A stretch of 64,000 nucleotides of DNA from Ziziphus jujuba (lineage: Eukaryota > Streptophyta > Magnoliopsida > Rosales > Rhamnaceae). Numbering within the stretch: the first letter of the stretch is position 1; the number at the start of each line of letters is the position of its first letter. The notes beneath the pieces are model-generated. The model was not told the origin of the DNA, searched no databases, and saw only the letters and a list, made by a program, of their open reading frames with translations. The translations under genes were made by a program, and so were the position numbers. Below are positions 1 to 11,694 of this stretch, piece after piece. The stretch is taken from contig NC_083381.1 in NCBI RefSeq assembly GCF_031755915.1, positions 1,872,501 through 1,936,500 on the forward strand. The letters run 5' to 3'.

Positions 1-644
1 GTCGAAGCGAATGAGAAGTCAAGACGAGTGGGCGCAAGAGTGTATGTTCTAAGGAAAACTCCCGTTAAGCATCATTGAATAATGAGGCCATCAGGGCCAA
101 AGTTTAGATGCCATTAAGGCACAAGTACATGCAAGAATTGGAGATTAGACCAACAGGGCCAAGAATCGTGCATGCCATGAAGGCATGATGGTGGGCGAGA
201 ACTCAAGAGATCAGGCCAGCAGGGTTAACATTATAGTTGCCACAGAGGCACCAATGCGAACAACATAGTAGACAAGGCCGAGAGGGCCAAGGGACTACCA
301 AAGAAAAGGCAGAGAGCAAGCGACGATGACAACAAGGCATGAAGACCGATTGTTGAGATGTCGTGGAGGCACAAGCTTCAGAGGAAGCACAACTAGACCA
401 CAGAGCTTGGGTAGCCTCAGAAGTATTGGTGCACATGGGCACAAAATGTCGGATGTGGAGGCAAAGGACTTCAATAGAAGCAACAGCCTTGAGGGCATGG
501 TGGTTAGTGCCATGAGGGCATGAGACTCTGGTGCGAGTCCATAAGGAAGCCATAAGTGAGCCGGTTCGGTGAGAGAGTAAACGTTTGCTTGGGTGGAATT
601 CGGACGAGCACTGGAGTTAGGTGTCGAAGGCATAAGTGGGGGAG
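1..644 (+). repeat. Putative 3' internal region of an LTR retrotransposon with a decayed 63-bp array
   Basis: No credible protein is encoded here. Short imperfect palindromes of the form GCC-N4/5-GGC recur at about 86, 110, 148, 174, 213, 236 and 274, then more degenerately to about 510. Like motifs are 61-65 bp apart, which suggests a diverged array of about 63 bp. The segment ends in a purine-rich tract (633-644, AAGTGGGGGAG) directly before a TG dinucleotide, as expected of a polypurine tract next to a 3' LTR. The assignment to an LTR element is inferred from this layout, since no gag or pol is seen. Confidence 0.4.
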
Positions 645-3245
645 TGTTCATTGCGTTGACACCCTACACCTTGGGCATAAAGAAGTGGGGGTTTTGGAAG
701 CCTAAATCTGAGTTAGGTAGCGTGCATTGAAGCAGAAGTCTGGTTGAAAAAGTTCATAAGGGACGATACCTTATCCTTAAATCTTTTGGCTAGAGTTGGA
801 TGGAACCAAAGTAGGCCCATGATCAAGTAGCCTTGTGGAGTTTGAAAGCCATTTGTGGAGGGATAAAGCCAGACAACGATGAGTCCAGGGAAACCCAGAA
901 CCTCACAAAAGCGAAGTGCTAAAAGACGTATCTAAGCATGGAAAGGGAAAGGACTATGAAGGAAAGTCGCAGCGAAGACCAACAAAATGTCCTTATATGA
1001 CCAAGAGGGTCAAATTAGAGTGTGGTATATTGCCGGAGGGCAAGATTTGGGTTCAACAAGGAACCTTGGATGCGTGGAGCATTGCAATTTTGCCAGAGGG
1101 CAAAACTAGCTCAAAGGAGGAGCCGAGATACAAAAGTGAGCAAGATTGAGGCAAAGAACTAAGGAAGGGACTTAGTTCAAGGTGACTCTAGGTGTCAACA
1201 GTCGAAATAAGGGGGTCTTAGAAGAGAGGACCTCCATTCAAGATGTGGTAACTCGTCGAGTAGACGATGCCACTTGCGTAGGGGATTGGCGTTGGAAGCC
1301 ACAAGAATAAATGCACACTTAAGGGATGTTGTGCATCAATTTGCTATTGGAGAAGGCAAGCTAGCTTGAGATTTCCTAGCACATCACCATCGTGGGGATG
1401 GAAATTTGAGCGTGGGAACAAGAGCTGAGAAGGGAAACTTAGCTCGTCACGGCAACAGAGTGCTGAGGAAGCATGAAGTGGAGTTCAAAGGAGAGAAGAA
1501 CTACCACATGAAGAACTCTCGAGTTTGGGTACCTTTGGGACAATTGACGTAGGGGCAACACCTGAGAGGAGACAGTGTGCTTGATGAGAGGGTCAAGGTC
1601 ACCATCGGATTATTTGACAGAGTTCGGTCCATGCGAGGACCTTGAAGGCAAGAGGGTGCCTTACTTTGGAGCTCGGGAATCTATTCGTCCAAGAGGGACA
1701 ATAAGCGTTGGCTTGGATGCCAAAGACCGTCTAAAGAGAACATCATCCAAGAAGGGACACAAAGTTGGCTAGAGTGATGCCAACAAGTGAAGAGAGCATT
1801 CATCTAAGAGGGACAATAAGCGTTGGCTTGTGTGCCAACGACGAAAGAGAACATCATCCAAGAAGGGACATGAAGTTGGATAGAGTGATGCCAACAAGTG
1901 AAGAGAGCATTTGTCCAAGGGGGACATGAGTCTGGCTAGGGTGCCATCAAGATATACAAGAGGCAGAATTCGTTCGAGGGGAACACTATCTGCTTACAGA
2001 GCTGAAAGTGCGGGGCGAAACACTAATTTATGCACAAGGAGGTGCACGTTTTGAGGAAAGCTTGAGTTTGGATGAACGTAGGCAAGACGTCCTTGGCCAA
2101 GTCCAAGAGTGGGCGCACGAAGGTCGTCATAGAGGTGATTCTACAGAGGTAGAGGGAAGAAGTATGCAGGATCTCGAGTTTGAGCCTGAAGAGCTTATGT
2201 GGATGAAAGGTGTTGTGCGGAGTGTAGGAGTCTTGAGGATAGCCAGTAGGCACGTTGAATGGAGACATCGACATAATGAAGTGGGGGAGGATGTGACGGT
2301 CTGCACCTTTGGAATGGCCTAGTGGCATTTTTATAAATATTTGAAGGTCGGGATCTTCCATCCCAGGCCGTGGGAATCTTTAAGAATGTCACTAGGATGG
2401 TGCATGTCGAATGGCAGGCCAAGATTTGAAGGTTTGCTAGAGAAAATCCCATTATGATTCCTCGCACAATGTGATATCTGTTGCTGCCAGAAAGGAAATG
2501 ACTCAATAAGCTCTTTAGGGGGGTGGTCTGTGTCTGGCTCTCCACGGCCCCCGGCTTCGGCTTTGAGCTTGGGCTAAGCGAGCCTCCCATGGGTGACGGC
2601 AAGCCATGGGGCAGACATAAAGTGCCACGGAGGTGGGCTTATGTCTTCGAGGGACAGGGAGTCCTGAGGACAGTACCGATAGGCGCTTCGAGCTGGTATT
2701 GCGCATCACTCCTATGCTAGAGGCTGAGTGTAGCATTCGCTATGCCGTTTTCTATCGGCTATGCCAAGAACACACGTAGGCCTTTGTTACAAGGTTGTGG
2801 CAAATATACCAGTGAGCGAGGGCTCGGATTCTGCCTCGCTCAAAAGGGTCGGAAGCTAAATAGGTACGGACGGGACAACACCATGCCATTGGAAGACATT
2901 CGTATATGGGCTTCCGTTCTTGTGTTGCTACCTTGGGTGGCATGTTGGTACGATGCTGGTGTGCATGCTCCAAGGTCGGGTGCTATTCGGGATGTGCATG
3001 GACCAATGCCAAAGTGGAGAGCTAGGTTGCTGGCTAGATCTTGGCACAAGATTGAGTAACAAGCTACCGAGTGGGCATGAGACCATCAGACTAACTTGCT
3101 GGGCGGAATGAGCCATGATAATTATGAGAACCAATAGATGGGGGGAGCATCTAGGCTATTAGCCGTGATGCCAGGAAGCAATCATAGTCGCCTATACGTG
3201 AGACTCGCGAGAGTAGTTCTCGTCGGTGAACCTCAGGGGCGTACA
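645..3245 (+). repeat. Candidate long LTR (about 2.6 kb) followed by a PBS-like site
   Basis: The segment starts with TGTTCATTG just after a polypurine tract and ends with GCGTACA. At 3248-3257 it is followed by TGGTATCAGA, the usual plant retrotransposon primer-binding site for initiator tRNA-Met. It has no long open frame with recognisable homology and is less AT-rich than the DNA to its right. A PPT on one side and a PBS on the other would fit an LTR shared by two tandem elements, or a solo LTR with some flanking element sequence. The second LTR is not in the window, so the boundaries are inferred. Confidence 0.35.
1683..1930 (+). repeat. Tandem repeat, about 116-bp period, two full units plus a partial
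   Basis: The block AAGAGGGACAATAAGCGTTG occurs at about 1690 and again at about 1806. The downstream block with ACATCATCCAAGAAGGGACA also recurs, followed by TAGAGTGATGCCAACAAGTG. A third, weaker copy of the start follows near 1915. It lies inside the candidate long LTR and is probably part of that element's non-coding sequence. Confidence 0.7.
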
Positions 3246-3334
3246 ATTGGTATCAGATGGGTCGATATATGAACTCGGATAGTGAGAAGGCTAGCCGTGA
3301 CTAGATAGTCTTGGCGTCGCACGGTCTATTTCCG

Positions 3335-3825
3335 CTGCATAAAATGTAGGACCGTGACACATTGCATGTGGCAAAAGGATCAACAATGCATTTGTCCTCA
3401 ATGTAAAGAGTGTCACAACTTCAACTTTGACCTTGTATGTGCTGTCGTTAAGCCCGCGAGAAACAACGATTTCCACAAGAACCTTCTTGCACGTTTCGAG
3501 AAAATATTCAATGATGTTTTTCGCACAGGTTGTGATACTCTCTGCTCTGGTGACATATCTCGGTATTTCACCTGCAACTATCATGTTCATTCTCAATGTC
3601 TGTTATGTTACAAAGCATTGCTTATTATTATGACCATTTCCATCCCAACCTCAAACTTTTGGGTTCAACCAAAAAAGATCCTTCGGATGATTATTTCTGA
3701 AATATTTGTGAAGAGAGAAACGATGCTAATTTGGGCGCTTATGGTTGTGAATAATGTAATTTCAAGTTTCAATGCTCATGTTAGTTTGTGCTCTCCCAGG
3801 TATGTTCATATTCTTTGTCCAACCT
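3335..3825 (+). pseudogene. Broken DC1 (Cys/His-rich C1-like) domain protein gene
   Basis: Intact plant DC1 proteins carry repeated zinc-binding Cys/His modules, and some act in signalling or hormone responses. Here the frame gives spaced CxxC pairs (CICPQCKEC), then FNFDLVCAVVKP and a His-containing stretch, which is the DC1 module pattern. A second module (YFTCN, VHSQCLLC) and a third (DYF-stop-NICEER ... GAYGCE-stop-CNFKFQCSC) lie in other frames. Reading the family pattern requires frameshifts and passing several in-frame stops, two of which replace expected Cys or Glu codons. It is therefore a decayed gene fragment. It starts about 80 bp after the PBS-like site, so its 5' part may have been lost to the retroelement. 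Confidence 0.7.
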
Positions 3826-3845
3826 CTTCATACATTAAAGATTAA

Positions 3846-4916
3846 TTATTAGTTCTTTGTCCCTTGCATATATAGTCAACATACATATATACACATAAAA
3901 ATGATCTACTGAGCAGTGCTAGTTTATTATGAGCAACATAAGGATTGAATAGGCAAATCAGTGAGTCAATCAAAAAATGGGATAAAAGATTTTATTTTTC
4001 CTGCATTTCCTCTTTTGCGCCTGTTTAATATTGTGCCACAGCAATGTTGGTAAGGATAGATCAAAATCCTACACACACATGTACATATTTATGACATGAT
4101 AAGTTGGGTCAATATGATGCGAGCTTAATTGTCTATAAACATACATATGTATGAAATAACTCAAGCTATAATCACCTAATCATTTCAATCGAAATATTGA
4201 CTTGACTTCCAAATTCTCATTATCTTGAACATGCCAAAAGCGGAGAACTGCCCAAGTCGAGGCCTCGTCGTTTGGACAAGAAGATTGCAAAGGTTAGAGA
4301 AGAATACGGATAACGAGAAAATTACTGAAGAAAATGGTGAAGCAGCATCTAAAATTAGAGGAAAAACCCCAAAGTTTCTTCCATTTTTTATAAGCATGCC
4401 CACAGCCAGCATCGAACCTGGGTTAAGGCACTAAATGGGAACCGCATTTGCCATCCCAACTACACCTACGGGGCGAAGTTCTTTTTGACTTGGTAATCGT
4501 AGCTTTACCAAGTCCTTCCCTTCTACTAATATTAAACATTTCATAATTAATAAATCTATTAATGGGAAATTAAAATTAACTTTGTATTTTTGAAGAGGAT
4601 AAAGACATAAAGATAACAATTAGAGAGCCATAGCAACCATCAAAATCAACAGAATAAGATTGTTTGAGAGGGCAAGGCGGAGATCAACACTATCTAACAG
4701 AAAAATAAAATGTACGACTTGCTAAAAGCTCATTTGGTAACATTTATGCCATTGGCTTTCTAGTTTTCCGTTTTCCTTTTTCTTAATTGTTATTTTATAA
4801 GAGATTGATTATGTACGAATAATAAATAAGGTAATTATTTATAAGGACAAAAATGAAAATGCTTTTCGTTATCATTCTAATCATTCCAATCCATTCAGTG
4901 TTTCCGTTGTCATTAA

Positions 4917-4949
<33 letters not shown>

Positions 4950-5340
4950 GATTTTTAATCTTATATCTAGTTTGTTTAAGCTCGTAACTCGGTGAAAAAC
5001 CCAATTGTGCTTTGACAGAGTAAACAAACTATAACGTAAATGCAAATTAAGTATTGAAATGTAATCATATGTTAATGAAAATTGGTTAGACAAGACAATA
5101 TGCTATTGTTTCATCATTTTTCATAAAAAAATCTATATAAAATCAAATCCATGGAAATGCTGCCACAAACCAAATACACCTCAATTTTCTTTCAATACTA
5201 CCCAGTAGCATTTCTTTGTGCTATCTTTTAACGTTGTTTATAATTTTCCTAATGTTGTCTCAAACAACGGAAATTTTTTGGGGTTCTAATGCTGCCCCAT
5301 TCTGCTTTAAACTAACATCCACGTTGTACAGTGTGTTCCT
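3846..5340. other. AT-rich intergenic DNA between the DC1 relic and DIM1
   Basis: I see no supported gene. The stretch holds a possible tRNA-derived SINE (about 4340-4478) and an ATT microsatellite of about 10 units at 4918-4949. The open frames here are short and lack recognisable motifs. Confidence 0.6.
4340..4478 (-). repeat. Possible tRNA-derived SINE head
   Basis: Read on the minus strand, a GTGTAGTTGG block (about 4456-4470), resembling a polymerase III A box, is followed roughly 45 bases later by GGTTCGATGC (about 4410-4419), resembling a B box. The spacing and order fit a tRNA-like promoter, but the sequence does not fold into an obvious complete tRNA. The SINE's 3' end and target-site duplication were not identified. 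Confidence 0.3.
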
Positions 5341-5478
5341 CCCTTTTATATAATATGTTTTAGACAACTATAAGTACGGTCCAAGGAAGCTCAACGAATT
5401 TCAAGAAATAGACTTCCAAAGAATTTAATCTTCATACAATTAGTTTTGGGGTTTTATCTTAAAAGGATTCAAAATGAC

Positions 5479-8019
5479 TCAGTAGCGGTACTTGGTCGAG
5501 TAATCCTTGGGGGCTATGACCAGACCACGACCCTTCCTTGCCCCACGGTAGACCGTCTCAACAATGTCGATGAACTCCTGCTTGTCCGTGAGAGCCCAGT
5601 TGATCTTATTGTTGTTACCAGTGCCAAGATCAATCATGATATGTTTGTTTCTGAAGAAAAACATGACGGTTGATGGATCATACAACTCATACATTGTGTT
5701 AAAATCAGGGACCTCTGTTATGTCAACCAGGTATATTACAGCAAAGTTCTTAATTGTCTCAGCAACTGAGGCCAGCACTTCATCCATCTACAGTCCAAAA
5801 ACAGAGCACAAATTTCAAATCATTAGAAAGAATCCAGAAACACTGAAAATCATGTGCAAACTCAATGAGTAAAAGCGTTGCACATCCAAGCACCCATGAT
5901 AGGTTTGCTGTGGAAAAAAATACAGTGGTCCATGTAATAAAAAAAGATATCCACATAAAAAAATGGTACCAATAAAAAAATACACACACACACATTGATT
6001 AAAACATATTAAAAAAAAGAAAAAAAGAAAAAAAAAAAAGGGAACTGTTTTGTGCTCTGTGTTGAATATAGAAGGATACAATCAGAACAAAAGCAACTCT
6101 ATTAAACACAATCAACCTATAAATTGACCATCTAAATGGAAGAAAAGAGAAATTTTTATGCAGAAGCCCTTACATGAGAATTGGAAGTATTTTCCTAATA
6201 AAATCTTCAATTAATCTATTCATCTAAAATCTAAAACAAAGCAACAACTTCAATTCATCAGATAATAATCCAGAAAAAATCCATCTTCCAAATCATGGTG
6301 AAAATCAATACCATAAAAAATTGCACTTTCAAATACCAATAACTGGTATTTGCAGTAAAAAAGGTAGTTTTTGTATCCAATTAAAGCTTTGCAAGAAATG
6401 GGAAATACACTGGAAAACAGAAATTTATCTGAAAACAGCATACAAGGTTCAATTCACTAAAAAAGGACAATATGGGTATTCAATGTTGGTGAAGCTTAAA
6501 GTGAATATAAAACATGAAAAACTCCACAAAGCCCCCCCAAAATCAAAATTCATATAATTTAAATGCATGAAAACAAGAATATTTCTGCAAAAGCTTTCTA
6601 TTTAAGAATTAGAAAATATATATTAACCAAAAAATATAACATATATATATATATATACACACATATGTATATGTATTTCACAATAAACTTCTGAATTAAA
6701 CCCAAAAGGTTTGAAGTAGGTAATCATTTTCCTCGGCCGGACCAACCAAAACCCGTAGCAGAAAAAAGGAGGAGGGGGTGAAGCCCCAATTCGAATTTAG
6801 GGTTTCAGCTTGAATTGAAAATTTTGGGATACCTGAATTCAGGTCTCATCCCAGTCATGGGCCAAATTGGATGACGACGAGACGCCTTCAGCCAGGTGGA
6901 TAGGCTGGTCCTCATTGCAGGTGTAGCTGCAAAATACGACATCGTTTTCAAACTCTCTCTTCTCAACACAGTATGACACTGGCAATTCTCTTTGTTTGGG
7001 TTTTGGGTCTACATCTTTTTTCTCTCTCTGTAAATTGCATATTGGTCCTTATATTTTACTCAAAATTACATCTATACTCCTTTTGCTTATTATTATTATT
7101 ATTTGATTAATTACAATTTAGTTTCTTCTAATTTAAGGTAATTGTACTTCAAATCCTTAATCTTAAATTGTTGAATTTGGTGTAATTAAATTCTTTTGCC
7201 AAATGCTAGTTAACATGTACTTCAAATCCTTAATCTTAAATTGTTGAATTTGGTTTAATTAAATTCTTTTGCCAAACGCTAGTTAACATGTATCTAAACT
7301 ATAGGATATTAAAATGTAAATATTTTGAAACTAAAATGTTTGCAACAAACTGGATTAAATTTTATTTCAATATCCTGAAGTGGAATGAAAAAAAAATTAA
7401 TAACCATTAACTTAAAGTATTCAATCAGACAGAAATGTAACAATCTGAAATTTAAAACCTAACATTGTAATATACATATATATATATATATATATATATT
7501 TTCAGGTGCGAGGATTCAAAGTGCAATTATATACAACTAAATAATCAAAAGTGCGGTTAATATATATATATATATATAATCAGCCCATAACCTTCTTCTT
7601 TTGGTTCCATTATTGGAAGAGAAACAAGAAGTAAACAGACATATAGCAAAAGTTTGTTACTTTTGTCTATCAAATGGAAAATACCATTTCATTATATATT
7701 TTAACCAAAATTGGTTGTTTATTTAGTCAATTAAAATACATAAAGGTCATCCAGTAATCCAAGAATTTCACGTTAAAAAAAAAAATGGAAAAATAAAATT
7801 CAAGCTGATGCAAAAAGATGGGTACAGAGCAGAAGAAGAAGAAGAAGACGAAGAAGACGACGAATAGAGAGAGAGAGAGAGAGAGATGATAGGGTGTACC
7901 TGCATGCAGGTGTCATCCCAGTCATGGCCGAATCTGATGATGACAACGCGTTCTTCCTCGGCCAGGATGGACTGATCGACGGCCCAACCTGAGTGGAGGT
8001 GCGGTAACAAGTACGACAT
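5479..8019 (-). CDS. YLS8: DIM1/YLS8 thioredoxin-like U5 snRNP splicing protein (2 exons)
   Basis: Exon 1 is 8019-7900 (40 codons, MSYLLPHLHSGW to GHDWDDTCMQ). Exon 2 is 5787-5479 (102 codons plus stop, MDEVLASVAETIKNF to DYSTKYRY). The intron (7899-5788, 2112 bp) starts GT and ends AG, and the splice is in phase 0. The joined product is 142 aa, the usual length of the highly conserved DIM1/TXNL4A family. That family is a thioredoxin-fold component of the U4/U6.U5 tri-snRNP and is essential for nuclear pre-mRNA splicing. The family signatures DPSTVMFFFRNKHIMIDLG and GTGNNNKINWAL are present and there are no internal stops. The start is the only ATG giving the canonical N-terminus. The gene lies just outside the duplicated block, so it is single-copy here. 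It is very likely functional. Confidence 0.96.
6833..6942 (-). pseudogene. Decayed duplicate of DIM1 exon 1 inside the DIM1 intron
   Basis: On the minus strand the segment starts ATGTCGTA and ends GACTGGGATGAGACC...CAG followed by GT. It aligns along its whole length with true exon 1 (8019-7900) and keeps both the start codon and the splice-donor position. It is 110 nt against 120 nt in the true exon. Net indels destroy the frame, so the reading frame runs MSYFAATPAM rather than MSYLLPHLHS. The FGHDWD motif survives only in a shifted frame, where it is interrupted. It sits about 1 kb downstream of exon 1. It could be a dead tandem duplication or a used non-coding alternative first exon. Confidence 0.85.
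7146..7291. repeat. 73-bp tandem duplication in the DIM1 intron
   Basis: Two adjacent units start ACTTCAAATCCTTAATCTTA at 7146 and 7219 and end near AGTTAACATGTA. They differ at only a few positions, such as GTGTAATT versus GTTTAATT and AAATGC versus AAACGC. Confidence 0.85.
7476..7580. repeat. Two TA dinucleotide microsatellites in the DIM1 intron
   Basis: Uninterrupted AT runs occur at about 7476-7499 and 7560-7578. A separate GA run lies at about 7866-7886, just inside the intron next to the exon 1 donor. Confidence 0.85.
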
Positions 8020-8169
8020 TGCTCCACTCTACTCTTTCTTTCTTTCTTGCCAAATTTCTTCTTTGCCTTGCAAGTCTACCGCCTTCTAAAACAATATTTG
8101 GATAAACCCATTCATCGAACTCTCCAGAACATGCTTGAACTATGAAGAAGGTCCCTCCACCAGCCACGT

Positions 8170-9028
8170 GTCTCGATCTCTACTTTTCAATTTATTAAAA
8201 AAAGAAAATAATATATATAAATATACACGCACTTTAAATTTTAATTGTTTTTTTATATTAAGTAAAACAGAAATTGAAAGAAAGATTATATGTTATAATA
8301 TAAAAATAATGCATAAAATATTGCTCTTAGAAAAACTAATTAGGAACTTGAGAAAACAGAAAAATAGTGTTTGCAGAAAAAATAATATTTTATATTTTTG
8401 TTTTGATGACATGTGTAGAATAATATTATTCAGTAAATCCCTAAGCCAAAAAATGGAATTTTTATTTTTTTACAAGGGTAATGTACAAATTTATTTATCA
8501 ACTTATATGGTTTTATTTTATCGATTATAATTTAATAAAAATTAAATATTGATAAATGAACAAATTGATAAGTAAAATTATCGATATAAAATGATATAAC
8601 ATTATCGTATTATTTCTCATACAAATTGGTAGACAAATGAAAAAAAAAATATGGTAGACATGAGTTAGTAAATATTTTGGGATATTTTATTTTTTAAATC
8701 ATTTTGGCTATGTTTGGCGCTGTATAAAACTGCATAAAATATTCTACACAGCAATAAATAATGAAAACCAATATGTGGTAAATTTTGAGTTGCACAAAAA
8801 TTAACGTGGGGCCCATATTTAATGCCTGCTACCCTGTTCTATTTAAATCCAAGGGAGGTGTGAGTTTAAACTGTACAAGAAAGTTTCCTTAACAACAATT
8901 GGGTCCACAACTATTTCGTTCCAACCCTTTTTATTTATTTTTATTTTTTGAGTGAGTTTTCGTCATCCACGAGTTTCACTTTTTTTCAGGGAAAAAAAAA
9001 AAAAACTTTTATTTTTTTTTTCTTTCAT
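8170..9028. other. AT-rich DNA upstream of DIM1
   Basis: This stretch should include the DIM1 promoter, as transcription runs leftward from about 8050-8170. A pyrimidine-rich leader (repeated TTTC on the plus strand at 8034-8047) sits just 5' of the ATG. I see no other gene. The only sizeable frame (8135-8530, plus) is low-complexity and matches nothing I recognise. Confidence 0.5.
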
Positions 9029-9425
9029 TTTTTATTTTGCTTCTCACTTTCTCTTTTTGACCTAAAGAAACACTGTTTAGTTCTTTGATTTTTTTTCCTT
9101 GCTTTTTTTTTTTTTTTTGCTGACTTATTATGCTGTTATTTGTTTTTATTACATTCTTTTCCAACTTTATTTGTAGAAATTGATTCTTCTCTAAATTATT
9201 TAAGAATTTTGTTTTTATTATAACAGGGATCAATCACATATTATTTCCACTGTATCATGGATGAGGTCTTCTTTTTAATATTTTACTGAAGTTCTAAAAT
9301 AATTTATGTTATAAATATTGTTAGTACTAAAATTCTAAAATAAAATATTTTGTTAAATATTATTATTTTTTATTTTTTATATATAATTTTGCATAACTTA
9401 TTTTATATAGTAACATAAAAAATAG

Positions 9426-9466
<41 letters not shown>

Positions 9467-10189
9467 TGTTTAGTTTGATTTTTTAAGAGTTCATTAGTTA
9501 CGATTTTCTTAATAAATTAAATTATTATATTAAAAAATTAGTTGAAATTTTTTATTTTAATTATTATCAACTAATAAACTAAATTAAGAAATCAAATTTT
9601 AACTATTATTAACCAATAAACTAAATTAGTTATGATTTCTTTAAAAAAAAAAGAAGCTTAATTGCAATTTGATATATTCAATTTTTAAAAATTTACAATT
9701 TAAACATTTAACTCTTAAAAATAGTAATTAAACTTTTAGTTTTTTTTCAATTTGTTGTAAATTAAGTCAGCCCTCAATTTGATAAATTATAAATGGATAG
9801 GCAACAATTTTACCCCAAAAAAAAAAAAAAAGAAATCTAGAATGTGCTTCACTAGTACCAGGAAAGGAGGATAAATTAATGCAATACCTTTTCCCCAATG
9901 CCTCCTCAATTTTCTTGGACTCGATTGATGTCAAATTCCACCCTCACTGCTAATGTAGGTTTTTCTTGGGAATAACATGGACACAACTTTCATCTAAATA
10001 AGTTCACTTTCATCTTGGCAGACTAGACGACTTGGAACATAATAGCAAACAGTATAGCAATCTAAACTCATCCAGATAAACTAGATTTACCATGTTTCCA
10101 GTAGATTTACCCGATCTACCAAATCTAGTTTCAACAAATCACAATGTAAGCAGTATGGTGAATTAGTTTCATCCAAAATCTATAATTTT
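9029..10189. other. AT-rich DNA at the left edge of copy A
   Basis: Poly-T and poly-A runs and an ATA/TAA microsatellite (about 9429-9465) occur here, with no gene. The copy-B counterpart is 35258-36420, where the microsatellite is shorter and interrupted. The right part (from about 9840) may be the 5' UTR of the LINE relic. Confidence 0.5.
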
Positions 10190-10217
10190 TCTAGTAGAAA
10201 CAGGGGTTTCTTCTCCA

Positions 10218-11330
10218 TTGGAAATGGAGTTCAATAAGGTTGGTTTGAAAAGTTTACAACGTTCTCCGAGCTCCCTATCCTTGCAACCCAAGTCCGGGAT
10301 GTTAGGGGGTTTTGCGGAAAGGATCTTGTTTAGAAAGGTGCTGGCTGCTAGAAACTTTAGCAAACATACAATACTTGATATTATTCTAAAGATCTGGAAG
10401 GTGAAATCCAGAGTCCATTTAGAAAAGTTGAAAGATAATGTGCTCACCTGATGCTAAAGGAGTGGCCCTCTGACAAATCCATTGATGGGATAGATTTCAC
10501 CTTTACTACCTTCTTTTTATAGATCCATGGACTTCCCCCATTGTATCTGCATGAGGATTTTGTTAAAAGGATTGGCAATATGGTTGGGCAAGTCCATTGG
10601 GAATCGCTTAACAAAGGATGCATGGTTGCTCATAGATATCTATGTGTCAGATTGGATCTTGATATCTGGAAACCATTACCGCTGGGATTTTAGCAAGGGA
10701 GAGGAGATGGACATGATCGTTGGATCCAGTTTATATATGAAAGGTTAGCAGATTTCTGTTATCAGTGCGGACGATTAGATCACACCACCAGAAAATATCA
10801 ATTTGAGGATCTGACTACCATTACCATTGGCAATGAAATCTTGGTGAATGTTTATGGGAAATGGTTAAGGGTTGAGGTGGCTGGTAGTCTATTGTTTATC
10901 AATGCTTCAGCTAGTGAGAAGAAGCATCAGCAGCATGAGGAGAACAGAGATACGTTTGAACTGATGGCCAAGAGCCAAGGAAACAATTTCCTAATTGATG
11001 GTTCTTCCAGTCAAGCCTTGAAGCAATAGTCACTTGGTCAGACTAAGCCGGATAAAGAATTTTAAAGAGCTAGAGAACTTTGTCTGGAGCTCGATGTGCT
11101 TTTAATTACTCTAGAAAGGCAAGCTTTGGATGATGTGGATAACATGCATGCCTTAGTTTTGAATCATGTCAAAGGCTCAAATGGTGACCTTTCATTCCTA
11201 GGTAGGTGGGCCACTAACATCATCAATAACATTGCATTGTATAATGAGCAAGAAAGGGAAAATTTTAATAGGCTCGACCCTAGCTCATTTATTAAAATCG
11301 GATTGGGCTAAGTTTTATTTCTAAGGCCCA
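10218..11330 (+). pseudogene. LINE ORF1 relic (DUF4283-like, CCHC zinc knuckle)
   Basis: The start MEMEFNKVGLKSLQ is shared with copy B (36441). The stretch resembling the N-terminal nucleic-acid-binding part (NFSKHTILDIILKIWKVKS) is followed, after stops, by a zinc-knuckle relic near 10740-10800, CYQCGRLDHTTRKY. The fourth ligand of the CCHC knuckle is Tyr instead of Cys in both copies, so that loss predates the duplication. There are several in-frame stops. Confidence 0.65.
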
Positions 11331-11694
11331 AAGCTCCAAAAAGTCTTTCAGTAGAAGGTTAAACTCAATTGGATCCAAGAAATAGGCTTTTTTTCCTCTT
11401 TTGACAGGCCTGAGCAAACGTGTTGCTAGTGATGGATTTGGATTAGAGTTTACTAGTGGGTTTTTGGTGGGGGGGGCTTGCTTTTGCAGCTTTAAATGTT
11501 GTTGTTGCAAATGGGAGGCCAGAGGGTGAGGGAAGACAAGCTTCTTCTCCAACTCTAGGTTTCCGATTAAGGAGAAGATTAGAGGAAGGTAGGCTTCTTG
11601 GTCAGTCTAGGAGATGGAAGCAGGATGCCGGGAGGAGGGATGTGGGGGAAGAGGCGGGTCAGGATTTTCATGTAGTCAAGGAGGCAGGCCAAAT

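Noticed and set aside
2008..3134. Several 65-135-codon frames in the left LTR-like region
   Set aside because: They overlap on both strands, lack motifs, and lie in repetitive retroelement sequence.
5446..5872. Plus-strand frames over DIM1 exon 2
   Set aside because: They are antisense shadows of a highly conserved exon.
7922..8167. Minus-strand 81-codon frame starting upstream of the DIM1 ATG
   Set aside because: It overlaps exon 1 in another frame and resembles no protein. At most it is an upstream start if the leader is long enough.
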